Shown here piece by piece: positions 16,750 to 24,166 of a stretch of 38,019 bases of DNA. The notes beneath the pieces are model-generated. The model did no database searches. It was not told the origin of the DNA and saw nothing but the letters and a program-made list of their open reading frames with translations. Source of the stretch: Acidobacteriota bacterium (GTDB taxonomy: Bacteria > Acidobacteriota > Polarisedimenticolia > Gp22-AA2); NCBI GenBank assembly GCA_018606725.1, contig JAGYID010000022.1, positions 1 to 38,019 on the forward strand, in the 5' to 3' direction. Each line of letters opens with the position of its first letter. Position 1 is the stretch's first letter. Made by a program: the position numbers and the translations under genes.

Positions 16750-17555
16750 CCCCCAAGCGGGAGACGACGCGCGAGGTCGCGCAGACGCTGGCGTGCGTCC
16801 TGGCGCGCGAGCTGCGCGACGGCGAGATCGTCGCCTTCGGCCTGCACGCCGAGCTGATGCTGGCGGCGGCGCTTCTCGCCCAGCGGCTGCACGCCCCGAA
16901 CCTGGTCATCCGGCACGGTCTCAGGATCGAGCGCGGCGCCGAGATCGGGCCGCCGGCCTGGACCGACCGGCGGGACTCGCGGGCCCACGAGACGGTCGAG
17001 TACTGGGAAGCCCACGACGCCATCCTCGACGTGGCGAATCCGCGGTCGCCGCAGCGCTTCTGCGACGTGTTCCTGATCGGCGGTCTGCAGATCGACCGGG
17101 AGGGAAGCACCAACCTGATCGGCATCAGGGGGGTGGACGGCCGGATGAAGGTGAGGGGACCCGGGTCGATCGGCACGACGTCGATCGGCACGCTGGCGCG
17201 TCACGTCGTCCTGTTCTCGAGCGATCACACGCCGCGCCGGTTCGTTGAGACGGTCGATTACGTCTCGGTCCCCGGCTGGCGCCGCCGCGCCGCCGCCGGC
17301 CTGCCGGGCGGTCCGGCGCTGTGCCTCACGCCGCTGGCGGTGCTGGACTTCCAGGACGGCGCCATGCGCCTGCGGTCGGTGCACGCCCACACGACGGCCG
17401 ACGCCGTGCGCCGCCGGACCGGCTTCCCGCTCGGCGCGGGGGACGCCCCGGTCACTCCGGCGCCGACGCCGGCCGAGCGGCGGGCGCTGGAGATCGTCGA
17501 TCCGTTCGACCGCCTGTCGGGCCTCGATCTTCGGTGGGAGGAGGGCGACGCGTGA
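16746..17555 (+). CDS. CoA-transferase family I beta-subunit-like protein (IpdB-like), transferase Glu missing
   Basis: A 269-residue beta-subunit homologue. It has the family's HAPNLVIRHG, FLIGGLQIDREGSTNL, RGPGSIGTTSIGTLARHVVLF and ETVDYVSVPGW runs. In active glutaconate CoA-transferase the nucleophilic Glu54 lies in the ESG of VESGLMD; the matching place here reads R56-H57-G58, so the Glu is replaced by Arg. IpdB also lacks the Glu and its complex works as a hydrolase, and AibB has Cys there and works as a decarboxylase. The function of an Arg variant is not known to me. GTGA overlaps at both ends (with the alpha gene and the fused gene) point to equal, coupled synthesis. The alignment is by eye and should be confirmed. 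Confidence 0.8.
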   Translation: MTPKRETTREVAQTLACVLARELRDGEIVAFGLHAELMLAAALLAQRLHAPNLVIRHGLRIERGAEIGPPAWTDRRDSRAHETVEYWEAHDAILDVANPRSPQRFCDVFLIGGLQIDREGSTNLIGIRGVDGRMKVRGPGSIGTTSIGTLARHVVLFSSDHTPRRFVETVDYVSVPGWRRRAAAGLPGGPALCLTPLAVLDFQDGAMRLRSVHAHTTADAVRRRTGFPLGAGDAPVTPAPTPAERRALEIVDPFDRLSGLDLRWEEGDA

Positions 17556-19192
17556 GCCGCATCGTTCCGCTGTCCGAGGCGGCCGCCGCCGTCCCCGACG
17601 GCGCGCTCCTGACCCTCGGCGGCTTCCAGCTCAACCGTGCGCCGATGGCCCTGGTGCGCGAGTTGATCCGCCAGGGACGGAGCCGGCTGCGGGTGATCAC
17701 CGTGCCGAACCCGCTGCCCCTCGATCTGCTGGCGGCGGCGGGGGCGCTTGCCGAGGCGGAGTTCGGCTTCCTCGGCTTCCAGTATGAAGACGGGTTCGTG
17801 GTCGCGCCGGCGATGCGCCGGGCGATCGAGACCGGCGGCCTGGTGTGGCGGGAGCGGGATGTGTACGAGATCGTCCAGGCGCTGCGCGCGGCCGCCTTCG
17901 GCCTGCCGTTCCTGCCGGCGCCCGGCCCGGACGGCTCCGACTACGGACGGGTCAACCGGACTCCGGTCGTCGCCGACCCGTCGACCGGCGAGGCGGTGCC
18001 GGTGGCCGCCGCCGTGCGACCCGACATCCTCCTGGTCCATGTCCAGGAGGCCGACCGCGCCGGCAACTTGCTCATCACCGACCCGTATGCCGAGGCGCTG
18101 CAGGCGCGCGCCTCCGGGCGCGTCATTGCCACCGCCGAGCGCCTGGTCGAGCGGATCGAGCGACCGACCATCCCCGCGGCGCGCGTGGAGCTGCTGGCGA
18201 TCGTCCCGGGCGGGGCGCATCCGACCTCCTGTCGCGGGCACTACCCTTATGCGGTCGAATCGATCCGGGCCTGTATCGGGCTGATCTCCGACGGCCATGC
18301 CGCCGCCTACCTGGAGCGATTTGTCACCGGGCCGACCGACCACGACGACTACCTGGCCGCCGCCGGGGGACCCGGCCGCTGGGACATCCGGACGCGCGCG
18401 TCTCCGGCGGGCGACGCGCCGGCTGCGGTCGCCGGCACGGGGGCCGCGAGGGCCGTCGCGCCGGCCGATCGGTATGTCGTCGGTCTGGCGCGCGCCGTCG
18501 CCGACGGCGAGGTCGTCGCCACCGGCGTCGCTTCGGCGCTGCCGATGCTGGCCGTGGCGCTGGCGAAGCGCACCCACGCGCCCCGGGCGGTCTACCTGAA
18601 CTGCGTCGGCGCCGTCGATCCGGTCATCGACGCCGTCTCGCCGACCTCGGTCGACATCCGCCTGCTCGACCGGTGCGCGGCGACCATCAGTCTCCCCGAC
18701 ATGTTCGACATGGCCCGCCGCGGGGAGATCGACCGGATGTTCTTCGGGGCGGCGCAGGTCGACCGTGAGGCGCGGCTGAACCTGACCTGCATCGGCGACT
18801 ATGCCCGGCCGCGGATCAAGCTGCCGGGGCCGGCCGGCTCGGCCTCGATGCGGCCGTACATCCCCGGGGTGGTCATCGGCGTGCCGCGTCACTCGGCGAG
18901 GAGCCTCGTCGAGCGGGTCGACTTCGCGACCTCGGTCGCGTCGCCGCGCAACCGCGACACGGTCGTGGTGACCGATGTCGCGATGCTGCGGCTCCGCGAC
19001 GGGCGGCTGCGCCTGGCCTCGCTCCACGCCGGCGTCGATCGGAAGGCGCTCCAGGAGAAGACCGGCTTCGCGCTGGAGGACGGCGCGCCGGGCGGCGGGA
19101 CGGCCCCCGAGACGACCCCGGAACCGAGCGAAGCGGAGATGCGGGCCCTCGATCGCCTCGACCCGCAGGGACTGCGTCACAGGATGATCTGA
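17552..19192 (+). CDS. Fused alpha-beta CoA-transferase-like protein with Cys in place of Glu (AibA-AibB-like decarboxylase)
   Basis: A 546-residue fusion. The alpha-like domain occupies about residues 1-270 (LTLGGFQLNRAPMALVRELI, VQEADRAGNLLITDPYAEAL), an Ala/Gly-rich linker about 275-305, and the beta-like domain about 306-546 (HAPRAVYLNCVGAVD, FFGAAQVDREARLNL, ERVDFATSV). Aligning the beta domain with VESGLMD of glutaconate CoA-transferase puts Cys351 exactly where the catalytic Glu should be, with the Gly and Asp of the motif kept. Glu-to-Cys is the change described for AibB of Myxococcus xanthus, whose AibA/AibB complex decarboxylates 3-methylglutaconyl-CoA. I infer the same activity, here on one chain. 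It overlaps the previous gene by 4 bases. Confirming alignment is needed, but the motif match is clear. Confidence 0.82.
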   Translation: MSRIVPLSEAAAAVPDGALLTLGGFQLNRAPMALVRELIRQGRSRLRVITVPNPLPLDLLAAAGALAEAEFGFLGFQYEDGFVVAPAMRRAIETGGLVWRERDVYEIVQALRAAAFGLPFLPAPGPDGSDYGRVNRTPVVADPSTGEAVPVAAAVRPDILLVHVQEADRAGNLLITDPYAEALQARASGRVIATAERLVERIERPTIPAARVELLAIVPGGAHPTSCRGHYPYAVESIRACIGLISDGHAAAYLERFVTGPTDHDDYLAAAGGPGRWDIRTRASPAGDAPAAVAGTGAARAVAPADRYVVGLARAVADGEVVATGVASALPMLAVALAKRTHAPRAVYLNCVGAVDPVIDAVSPTSVDIRLLDRCAATISLPDMFDMARRGEIDRMFFGAAQVDREARLNLTCIGDYARPRIKLPGPAGSASMRPYIPGVVIGVPRHSARSLVERVDFATSVASPRNRDTVVVTDVAMLRLRDGRLRLASLHAGVDRKALQEKTGFALEDGAPGGGTAPETTPEPSEAEMRALDRLDPQGLRHRMI

Positions 19193-19236
19193 AGAACGAT
19201 GGTGGAAGCCGGCCGGAGGACGTGACGGAGGGAGCG

Positions 19237-20283
19237 ATGGACAAGACGATGCGCGCGGTGGTGTTGAAGGAGTTCGGCGGTCCGGAGAAGCTGGTGATGA
19301 CGGAGGTGCCCGCCCCCGATCCGTCGCGGCTGCGCGAGCGCGAGGTGTTGACGCGGGTGCGCGCGGTCGGTGTCTGCTACCACGACATCATCAACCGGCG
19401 CGGCTCGCTGCCGCGCACCAAGCTGCCGTCGATCATGGGGCACGAGATCGCCGGCGAGGTGGTCGCCGTCGGCCGCGAGGTCGAAGGGTTCCGGCCAGGC
19501 GACCGGGTCGCCACCATCCAGCGGGTCCACTGCGGTCGCTGCGACCTCTGCCGGCGCGGGCGGACGACGCTGTGCAAGGAGGGGGTGTTCTTCGGCGAGG
19601 AGATCCCGGGCGGGTACGCCGAGTACGTGGTGTCGGAGGAGCAGGGCCTGGCGCGCGTGCCGAACGGCATCCCCTGGGAGGAGGCGTCGATCTGCGCCTG
19701 CACCATCGGCACCGCCATCCACGTCGCCCGCACCCGGGGCGGGGTGCAGCTCGACGACAGCGTCCTGATCACCGGCGCCTCGGGCGGCGTCGGCCTGCAC
19801 GCCATCCAGGTCTGCCGGCTGGTCGGGGCGCGCGTCATCGCGGTGACCTCCTCCCCGAACAAGGCGGCGCGTCTGAAGGAGGCCGGGGCCGACGAGGTGA
19901 TCGTCGCGCCCGACCTGAAGTTCGCCGACGCGGCCCGAAAGCTGACCGGCGGCCGGGGCGTCGACGTCGCCCTGGAGATCACCGGGGCGCTGACCTTCGA
20001 CCAGGCGATGCGCAGCCTGGCGCCTGCCGGCCGGCTGATCGTCGTCGGCAACCTGGAGACCCGGCCGGTGTCGTTCCTGCCCGGCCTGGTGATCCTCAAG
20101 GAGCTGGAGATCCGCGGCTCGTTCGCCACCACCACGGCGGAGCTGACCGAGTCCTTCCGCCTGGTGGCCGAGAAGAAGGTCAAGCCGGTGGTGTCGAAGG
20201 TCATGCCGCTCGCCGAGGTGGCGAAGGCGCACCAGATCCTCTACGACCGCGGCGTCACCGGCCGGATCGTCCTGCAGGTTTGA
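19237..20283 (+). CDS. Zinc-dependent MDR dehydrogenase/enoyl-CoA reductase (AibC-like)
   Basis: A 348-residue medium-chain dehydrogenase/reductase. Catalytic zinc ligands are Cys47 in GVCYHDI and His69-Glu70 in MGHEIAGEV; the structural zinc site is Cys99, Cys102, Cys105 and Cys113. The Rossmann dinucleotide loop is ITGASGGVGLHAIQV. The closest kinds I know are acryloyl-CoA reductase-like MDRs and AibC, which reduces 3,3-dimethylacrylyl-CoA to isovaleryl-CoA in myxobacteria; its place as last gene of this operon supports that role. I choose ATG 19237 because GGAGG (19227-19231) is 5 bases upstream; the GTG at 19222 has a site only 2 bases away. The next promoter overlaps its stop codon. Confidence 0.88.
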   Translation: MDKTMRAVVLKEFGGPEKLVMTEVPAPDPSRLREREVLTRVRAVGVCYHDIINRRGSLPRTKLPSIMGHEIAGEVVAVGREVEGFRPGDRVATIQRVHCGRCDLCRRGRTTLCKEGVFFGEEIPGGYAEYVVSEEQGLARVPNGIPWEEASICACTIGTAIHVARTRGGVQLDDSVLITGASGGVGLHAIQVCRLVGARVIAVTSSPNKAARLKEAGADEVIVAPDLKFADAARKLTGGRGVDVALEITGALTFDQAMRSLAPAGRLIVVGNLETRPVSFLPGLVILKELEIRGSFATTTAELTESFRLVAEKKVKPVVSKVMPLAEVAKAHQILYDRGVTGRIVLQV

Positions 20284-20310
20284 CAGCCGCGCCCGCCGCT
20301 GCGCTATAAT
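20280..20310 (+). promoter_or_regulatory. Promoter of the purM-purN-radC operon
   Basis: TTGACA (20280-20285) and TATAAT (20305-20310), both perfect, with a 19-base spacer that is slightly long. The -35 overlaps the stop codon of the MDR gene, marking the operon boundary. The predicted 5' leader is about 85 bases; no hairpin in it stood out clearly. Confidence 0.55.
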
Positions 20311-20403
20311 CCGCGCCCCGCAACATCCGGCTGCAGAGCCATTTGCGTCGGTCCGCCGGCGCCGCGGCCGGACTCCCCGGAGCACCGGGAGGAGAGCGGC
20401 GCG

Positions 20404-21630
20404 ATGTCCGACAAGATTCAGGGTGGAACACGCGGGCGCGACGAGCGGAACCGCGCCAAATCGTCCGAGGCGCGGCCCCCTCGTCCGGTTCCGGGGGCGG
20501 CCAAGCCGCTCGCCACCGCCCGCCCGCCCGCGGCCGGGGCCCGCCCGGCCGGCGGCCTGACCTACCGTGACGCCGGCGTCGACATCGACGCCAAGATGCG
20601 GGCGATCCAGCGGATCCGGCTGATCGCCCGCGGCACCTTCAAGAAAGGCGTGCTCACCGACATCGGCTCGTTCGGCGGGCTGTTCGAGCTGTCCGCCGCC
20701 GGCACCTATCGCCACCCGGTGCTGGTCAGCAGCACCGATGGGGTCGGCACCAAGCTGAAGATCGCCTTCCTGACCGGCAACCACCGGACCGTCGGCATGG
20801 ACCTGGTCAACCATTGCATCAACGACATCCTCGTCCAGGGGGCGGTGCCGATGTTCTTCCTCGACTACATCGCCATGGGCAAGGTGCAGTCGGACGTCAT
20901 GGTCGACGTCGTGTCCGGCCTGGCGCGCGCCTGCCGGGACGCGGGCTGCGCCCTGATCGGCGGCGAGACCGCCGAGATGCCGGACTTCTACAAGCCTGGC
21001 GAGTACGACCTCGCCGGCTTCATCGTCGGAATCGTCGAGAAAGACCAGGTCATCGACGGCTCGCGCATCGCCGCCGGCGACGTGCTGATCGGTCTGCCGT
21101 CGTCGGGGCTGCATACCAACGGCTACTCGCTGGCCCGCAAGATCCTGTTCGACAAACGCGGCATGAAGCCGGACAGCCGGCTGCCCGAGTTGCATCGCAC
21201 CATCGGCGAGGAGCTCCTGCAGGTCCATCGGTCGTACCTGCCGGTCGTCCGCGGCATCCTGCCGACCGGGGCGTTGTACGGCATGGCGCACATCACCGGC
21301 GGCGGCTTCACGGACAACATCCCGCGCATCCTGCCGCGCGGCGTGGCGGCCCGCATCGACCTCGGCTCCTGGCCGCTGCCGCCGCTGTTCCGCCTCCTGC
21401 AGCGCGAGGGGAAGGTGGCCGAAGAGGAGATGTTGCGCACCTTCAACAACGGCATCGGCATGGTCCTGGTCGTGCCGCTGCACCGGGAGAGCGAGGTCGG
21501 CAAGCACCTCGAGTCGATCGGGGAGCGACACTGGCGGATCGGCGAGATCGTGCGCGGCAACCGCAAGGTCCTGTACACGGGGAGCCTCGACTCGGCGCCG
21601 GCCGACCGGCCATCGCCGCCGGTACCCTGA
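20404..21630 (+). CDS. purM: Phosphoribosylformylglycinamidine cyclo-ligase (AIR synthetase)
   Basis: PurM closes the imidazole ring in the fifth step of purine synthesis, using ATP. The core starts at about residue 55 with LTYRDAGVDIDAKMRAIQRI and has SSTDGVGTKLKIA, NHCINDILVQGAVPMFFLDY, IGGETAEMPDFY, SSGLHTNGYSLARKI and HITGGGFTDNIPRIL, all as expected. The protein is 408 residues because of an N-terminal extension of about 52 residues that is basic and Pro/Ala-rich and not part of the usual fold. The ATG has GGGAGGAG upstream (20387-20394), which supports the extended start. The next gene begins inside its stop codon (TGATG). Confidence 0.96.
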   Translation: MSDKIQGGTRGRDERNRAKSSEARPPRPVPGAAKPLATARPPAAGARPAGGLTYRDAGVDIDAKMRAIQRIRLIARGTFKKGVLTDIGSFGGLFELSAAGTYRHPVLVSSTDGVGTKLKIAFLTGNHRTVGMDLVNHCINDILVQGAVPMFFLDYIAMGKVQSDVMVDVVSGLARACRDAGCALIGGETAEMPDFYKPGEYDLAGFIVGIVEKDQVIDGSRIAAGDVLIGLPSSGLHTNGYSLARKILFDKRGMKPDSRLPELHRTIGEELLQVHRSYLPVVRGILPTGALYGMAHITGGGFTDNIPRILPRGVAARIDLGSWPLPPLFRLLQREGKVAEEEMLRTFNNGIGMVLVVPLHRESEVGKHLESIGERHWRIGEIVRGNRKVLYTGSLDSAPADRPSPPVP

Positions 21631-21818
21631 TGCGCGCCTATGCCATCTTTCTGAACACCATGAGCAGCCTGTTCGCGGTCAGCGCCGGCGTGCTGCTGCT
21701 GACGGCGGTGATCCAGGGAGTGCGCCGCCGCGGTCGCCGGGCGGCGGTGTACCTCGGGCTGACGCTCCTGGCCAGCGTCGTGGCGGCCGGCTTCTACTTC
21801 TTCCGCAAGCTATTGTAG
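21630..21818 (+). CDS. Small membrane protein of unknown function
   Basis: A 62-residue protein with two predicted membrane helices (FLNTMSSLFAVSAGVLLLTAV and AAVYLGLTLLASVVAAGFYF) joined by a basic loop (QGVRRRGRR), and a short basic tail. The ATG overlaps the stop of purM (TGATG) and the gene ends 16 bases before purN, so it is translated within the purine operon. By the positive-inside rule the basic loop should be cytoplasmic, with both ends outside. I do not recognise a family. The codon pattern and tight spacing suggest a real gene. Confidence 0.6.
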   Translation: MRAYAIFLNTMSSLFAVSAGVLLLTAVIQGVRRRGRRAAVYLGLTLLASVVAAGFYFFRKLL

Positions 21819-21834
21819 GAAGGAGCCAGCCGCC

Positions 21835-22572
21835 ATGTCCGTCCGCCCCCGGACCCGCCCTCCCGTTCCCGCCGGGCAGGCTCCCGGGCAGGCACGGCGC
21901 GACCGCCGGGACAACCGCCTCGGCATCCTGATCTCCGGCCGCGGCTCCAACCTGCAGGCGATCCTCGATCGGATCGCCCGCGGCCGGCTCGATGCCCGCG
22001 TCGCGCTGGTGATCAGCAACGTGGCCGACGCCCCGGGGCTGACGCTGGCGCGCCGGCGCGGCGTCAAGACGGTCGTGATCGATCACCGCCAGAGCGCCAG
22101 CCGCGAGGAGCACGATCGGCGGATGGCGGCGGCCCTCGAAGCCGAGGGGGTGCGCCTGGTCTGCCTCGCCGGCTACATGCTCCTCCTGTCGCCCTGGTTC
22201 GTGCGCCGCTTCGCCGGCGCCATCGTCAACATCCACCCGTCGCTCCTGCCGGCCTTCCCCGGCATCGACGCGCAGCGTCAGGCGCTCGAGCACGGCGTCA
22301 AGATCGCCGGCTGCACCGTTCACTTCGTGAACGAGGATCTCGACGCCGGCCCGATCATCGCGCAGGAGGCGGTGCCGGTGCTCGACGACGACACGCCGGC
22401 GACGCTCGCCGCCCGCATCTTGAAGCTCGAGCACCGGCTGTACAGCGACGCCATCGCCCTGGTCCTGTCGGGACGACTCGGACTCGAGGGGCGGCGCGTG
22501 ACCGGCGCGGGCCGGGCGCGGACCGGTCGAACGGGGATGCAGCGGGCCGCGCGGCGCTCCGGACGCGGCTGA
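21835..22572 (+). CDS. purN: Phosphoribosylglycinamide formyltransferase (GAR transformylase)
   Basis: PurN transfers a formyl group from 10-formyl-tetrahydrofolate to GAR. The fold begins at about residue 28 with LGILISGRGSNLQAILD; catalytic residues are Asn132 and His134 in VNIHPSLLPAFPG and Asp170 in NEDLDAGPII. At 245 residues it is longer than the usual 190-210, with a 26-residue basic/Pro-rich N-terminal extension (as in purM here) and a basic C-terminal tail after about residue 225. The site GGAAGGAG lies upstream of the ATG. It is co-transcribed with purM. Confidence 0.95.
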   Translation: MSVRPRTRPPVPAGQAPGQARRDRRDNRLGILISGRGSNLQAILDRIARGRLDARVALVISNVADAPGLTLARRRGVKTVVIDHRQSASREEHDRRMAAALEAEGVRLVCLAGYMLLLSPWFVRRFAGAIVNIHPSLLPAFPGIDAQRQALEHGVKIAGCTVHFVNEDLDAGPIIAQEAVPVLDDDTPATLAARILKLEHRLYSDAIALVLSGRLGLEGRRVTGAGRARTGRTGMQRAARRSGRG

Positions 22573-22609
22573 GCCGCCGCCGTCCGGGGGCGGACGCCGG
22601 CGCCTCGCC

Positions 22610-23395
22610 GTGTCCCGGCGGGCGCGGCCCGGGGGCGGGCACGCCGCTTGCTGTCGGTCATCGACCGTGGACGGATCCTGCTATCCCTCGGAGGCGCCGC
22701 CGCTCGGCGAGCCGGTGCGCCGGCAGAAAAGTCTTAAAGACTTGCCGCCCGCCATCCTCAAACCGCGCGACAAGCTGTTGCGCTTCGGGGCGCGCGGCCT
22801 CAATCACGCCGAACTCTTGGCGGTGCTCCTCGGACACGGGGTGCGCGGCCAGAACGTCATCAAGATCGCCGAGGATCTCGTCGGCAGGCACGGCGCCTCG
22901 GGCCTGGCGGGGTTGACGCTGCAGGAATGGGCCGCCCACGTCGGGGTCGGGCGGATCAAGGCGGCGCGCATGCTGGCGGCGCTCGAGCTGGGGCGGCGGC
23001 TGTTCGCCCCGCCGCCGGACGAGCCGCGCATCTCCTCGCCGGCGGAGGCCTACGCGCTGCTGCGCGACCTGCGCAAGGCGCGCAAGGAGCACCTGGTCGC
23101 CCTCTACCTCGATGCCCAGAACCGCCTGATTCTCCGGGACACCGTGTCGATCGGCGGCCTGAACACGACGCGCACGCACCCGCGCGAAGTCCTGCAGCCG
23201 GCCATCGTCCATTCGGCGCTGGCCTTCATCCTGGCGCACAACCACCCGAGCGGCAGCCTCGAGCCGAGTCGCGACGACGTCGAGTTCACCCGCACCATCG
23301 GCCGGGCCGGCGAGCTGATGGGGATCAGCCTCTACGACCACCTCATCGTCAGCCACCGCGGCTTCGTCAGCCTGAAGGAGAAGGGGTTGTTGTAG
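22610..23395 (+). CDS. radC: RadC family JAB/MPN-domain protein (UPF0758)
   Basis: RadC-type protein with an N-terminal helix-hairpin-helix region (LNHAELLAVLLGHGVRGQNV, then EWAAHVGVGRIKAARMLAALELGRRL) and a C-terminal JAMM/MPN metal domain (HNHPSGSLEPSRDDVEFT, the full HxHPSGxxxPSxxD motif). The cellular role is not established; the old link to DNA repair in E. coli was withdrawn. The start is uncertain: GTG 22610 gives 261 residues, but conserved sequence begins only at about KSLKDLPPAILKPRDKLL, so GTG 22667 or GTG 22715 are possible. It lies 37 bases after purN on the same strand and converges with the GST gene, 8 bases apart. Confidence 0.92.
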   Translation: MSRRARPGGGHAACCRSSTVDGSCYPSEAPPLGEPVRRQKSLKDLPPAILKPRDKLLRFGARGLNHAELLAVLLGHGVRGQNVIKIAEDLVGRHGASGLAGLTLQEWAAHVGVGRIKAARMLAALELGRRLFAPPPDEPRISSPAEAYALLRDLRKARKEHLVALYLDAQNRLILRDTVSIGGLNTTRTHPREVLQPAIVHSALAFILAHNHPSGSLEPSRDDVEFTRTIGRAGELMGISLYDHLIVSHRGFVSLKEKGLL

Positions 23396-23403
23396 CCGTG
23401 GTC

Positions 23404-24063
23404 TCAGCGCTCCTGGATGCGCGCCGGCTCCTTCGGCGCGCCGGCGCGGTACGAGGGGCGCCCGGCGATCCGCTTCCCCCACGCGCCGATCGACGGGTAC
23501 TTCGCGTCGGGCAGGATCCCGAGCAGCGGCAGCGACAGCGTCAGCGCCGCCGCCAGCGCCGCGTCGGCGAGCGAGAACAGGTCGCCGCCGAACCACGTCC
23601 GGCCGGCGAGGTCCGCCTCCAGCCGCGCCAGGTGCTGGTGGATCTTGCGGGTGTTCTCCTCGATCGCCTTGTGGTCGACCTGGTCCGCCGGCTTGCGGAC
23701 GAGGACCGGGGGTTGGAACTCGTACTGGGCGAGGGTCAGGGCGCGGATGGCCGGGTAGAAGTGCTGGTCGCCCACGTCCTCGATCAGCCGCAGCCGGGCG
23801 CGCTCGTACGGATCGCGCGGCAGCATGGCGGGCTTCGGCCAGGCCTCCTCCAGGTACTCGTTGATGATCGTCGATTCGTACAGGACCCGGCCATCATCCA
23901 GCACCAGCACCGGCGTGAGGCGCAGCGGGTTCAGCTTCGCGAACTCCGGGTCCTCGTTCTTGTTCTGCGGGACGATCCCCTCGTACGGCACGTTTTTCTC
24001 GGCGAAGACGATCCTCACCTTGACCCCGTAGGGGGAGCGATCGAAGTTGTAGAGTTTCAGCAT
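23404..24063 (-). CDS. Glutathione S-transferase family protein
   Basis: A 219-residue GST. The N-terminal thioredoxin-like domain begins LKLYNFDRSPYGVKVRIVFAEKNVPYE, with Ser9 in the position of the catalytic Ser/Cys, the cis-proline loop LTPVLVLDDG and the glutathione-binding YESTIINEYLEE. The C-terminal helical domain includes RTWFGGDLFSLADAALAAAL, with the usual N-capping Asp. It is probably cytosolic and involved in detoxification or stress protection; the substrate is unknown. GGAGGAT precedes the ATG. It overlaps no other gene and lies downstream of the beta-barrel gene on the same strand, 103 bases away. Confidence 0.9.
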   Translation of the reverse strand: MLKLYNFDRSPYGVKVRIVFAEKNVPYEGIVPQNKNEDPEFAKLNPLRLTPVLVLDDGRVLYESTIINEYLEEAWPKPAMLPRDPYERARLRLIEDVGDQHFYPAIRALTLAQYEFQPPVLVRKPADQVDHKAIEENTRKIHQHLARLEADLAGRTWFGGDLFSLADAALAAALTLSLPLLGILPDAKYPSIGAWGKRIAGRPSYRAGAPKEPARIQER

Positions 24064-24166
24064 CGGGACATCCTCCAGGGAACACCGGGCCGATCGATTG
24101 CGCGCCCGGCGGACAGCGTGACATCGCCCGCCATGTTATCCCGGATTCCCGGCCGCGGCCGCGCCC

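Noticed and set aside
17258..19180. 640-codon minus-strand frame opposite the CoA-transferase-like genes
   Set aside because: Low-complexity shadow frame; it has no recognisable domain.
19177..21531. 784-codon minus-strand frame opposite the MDR and purM genes
   Set aside because: Same cause: third-position GC bias removes stop codons on the opposite strand.
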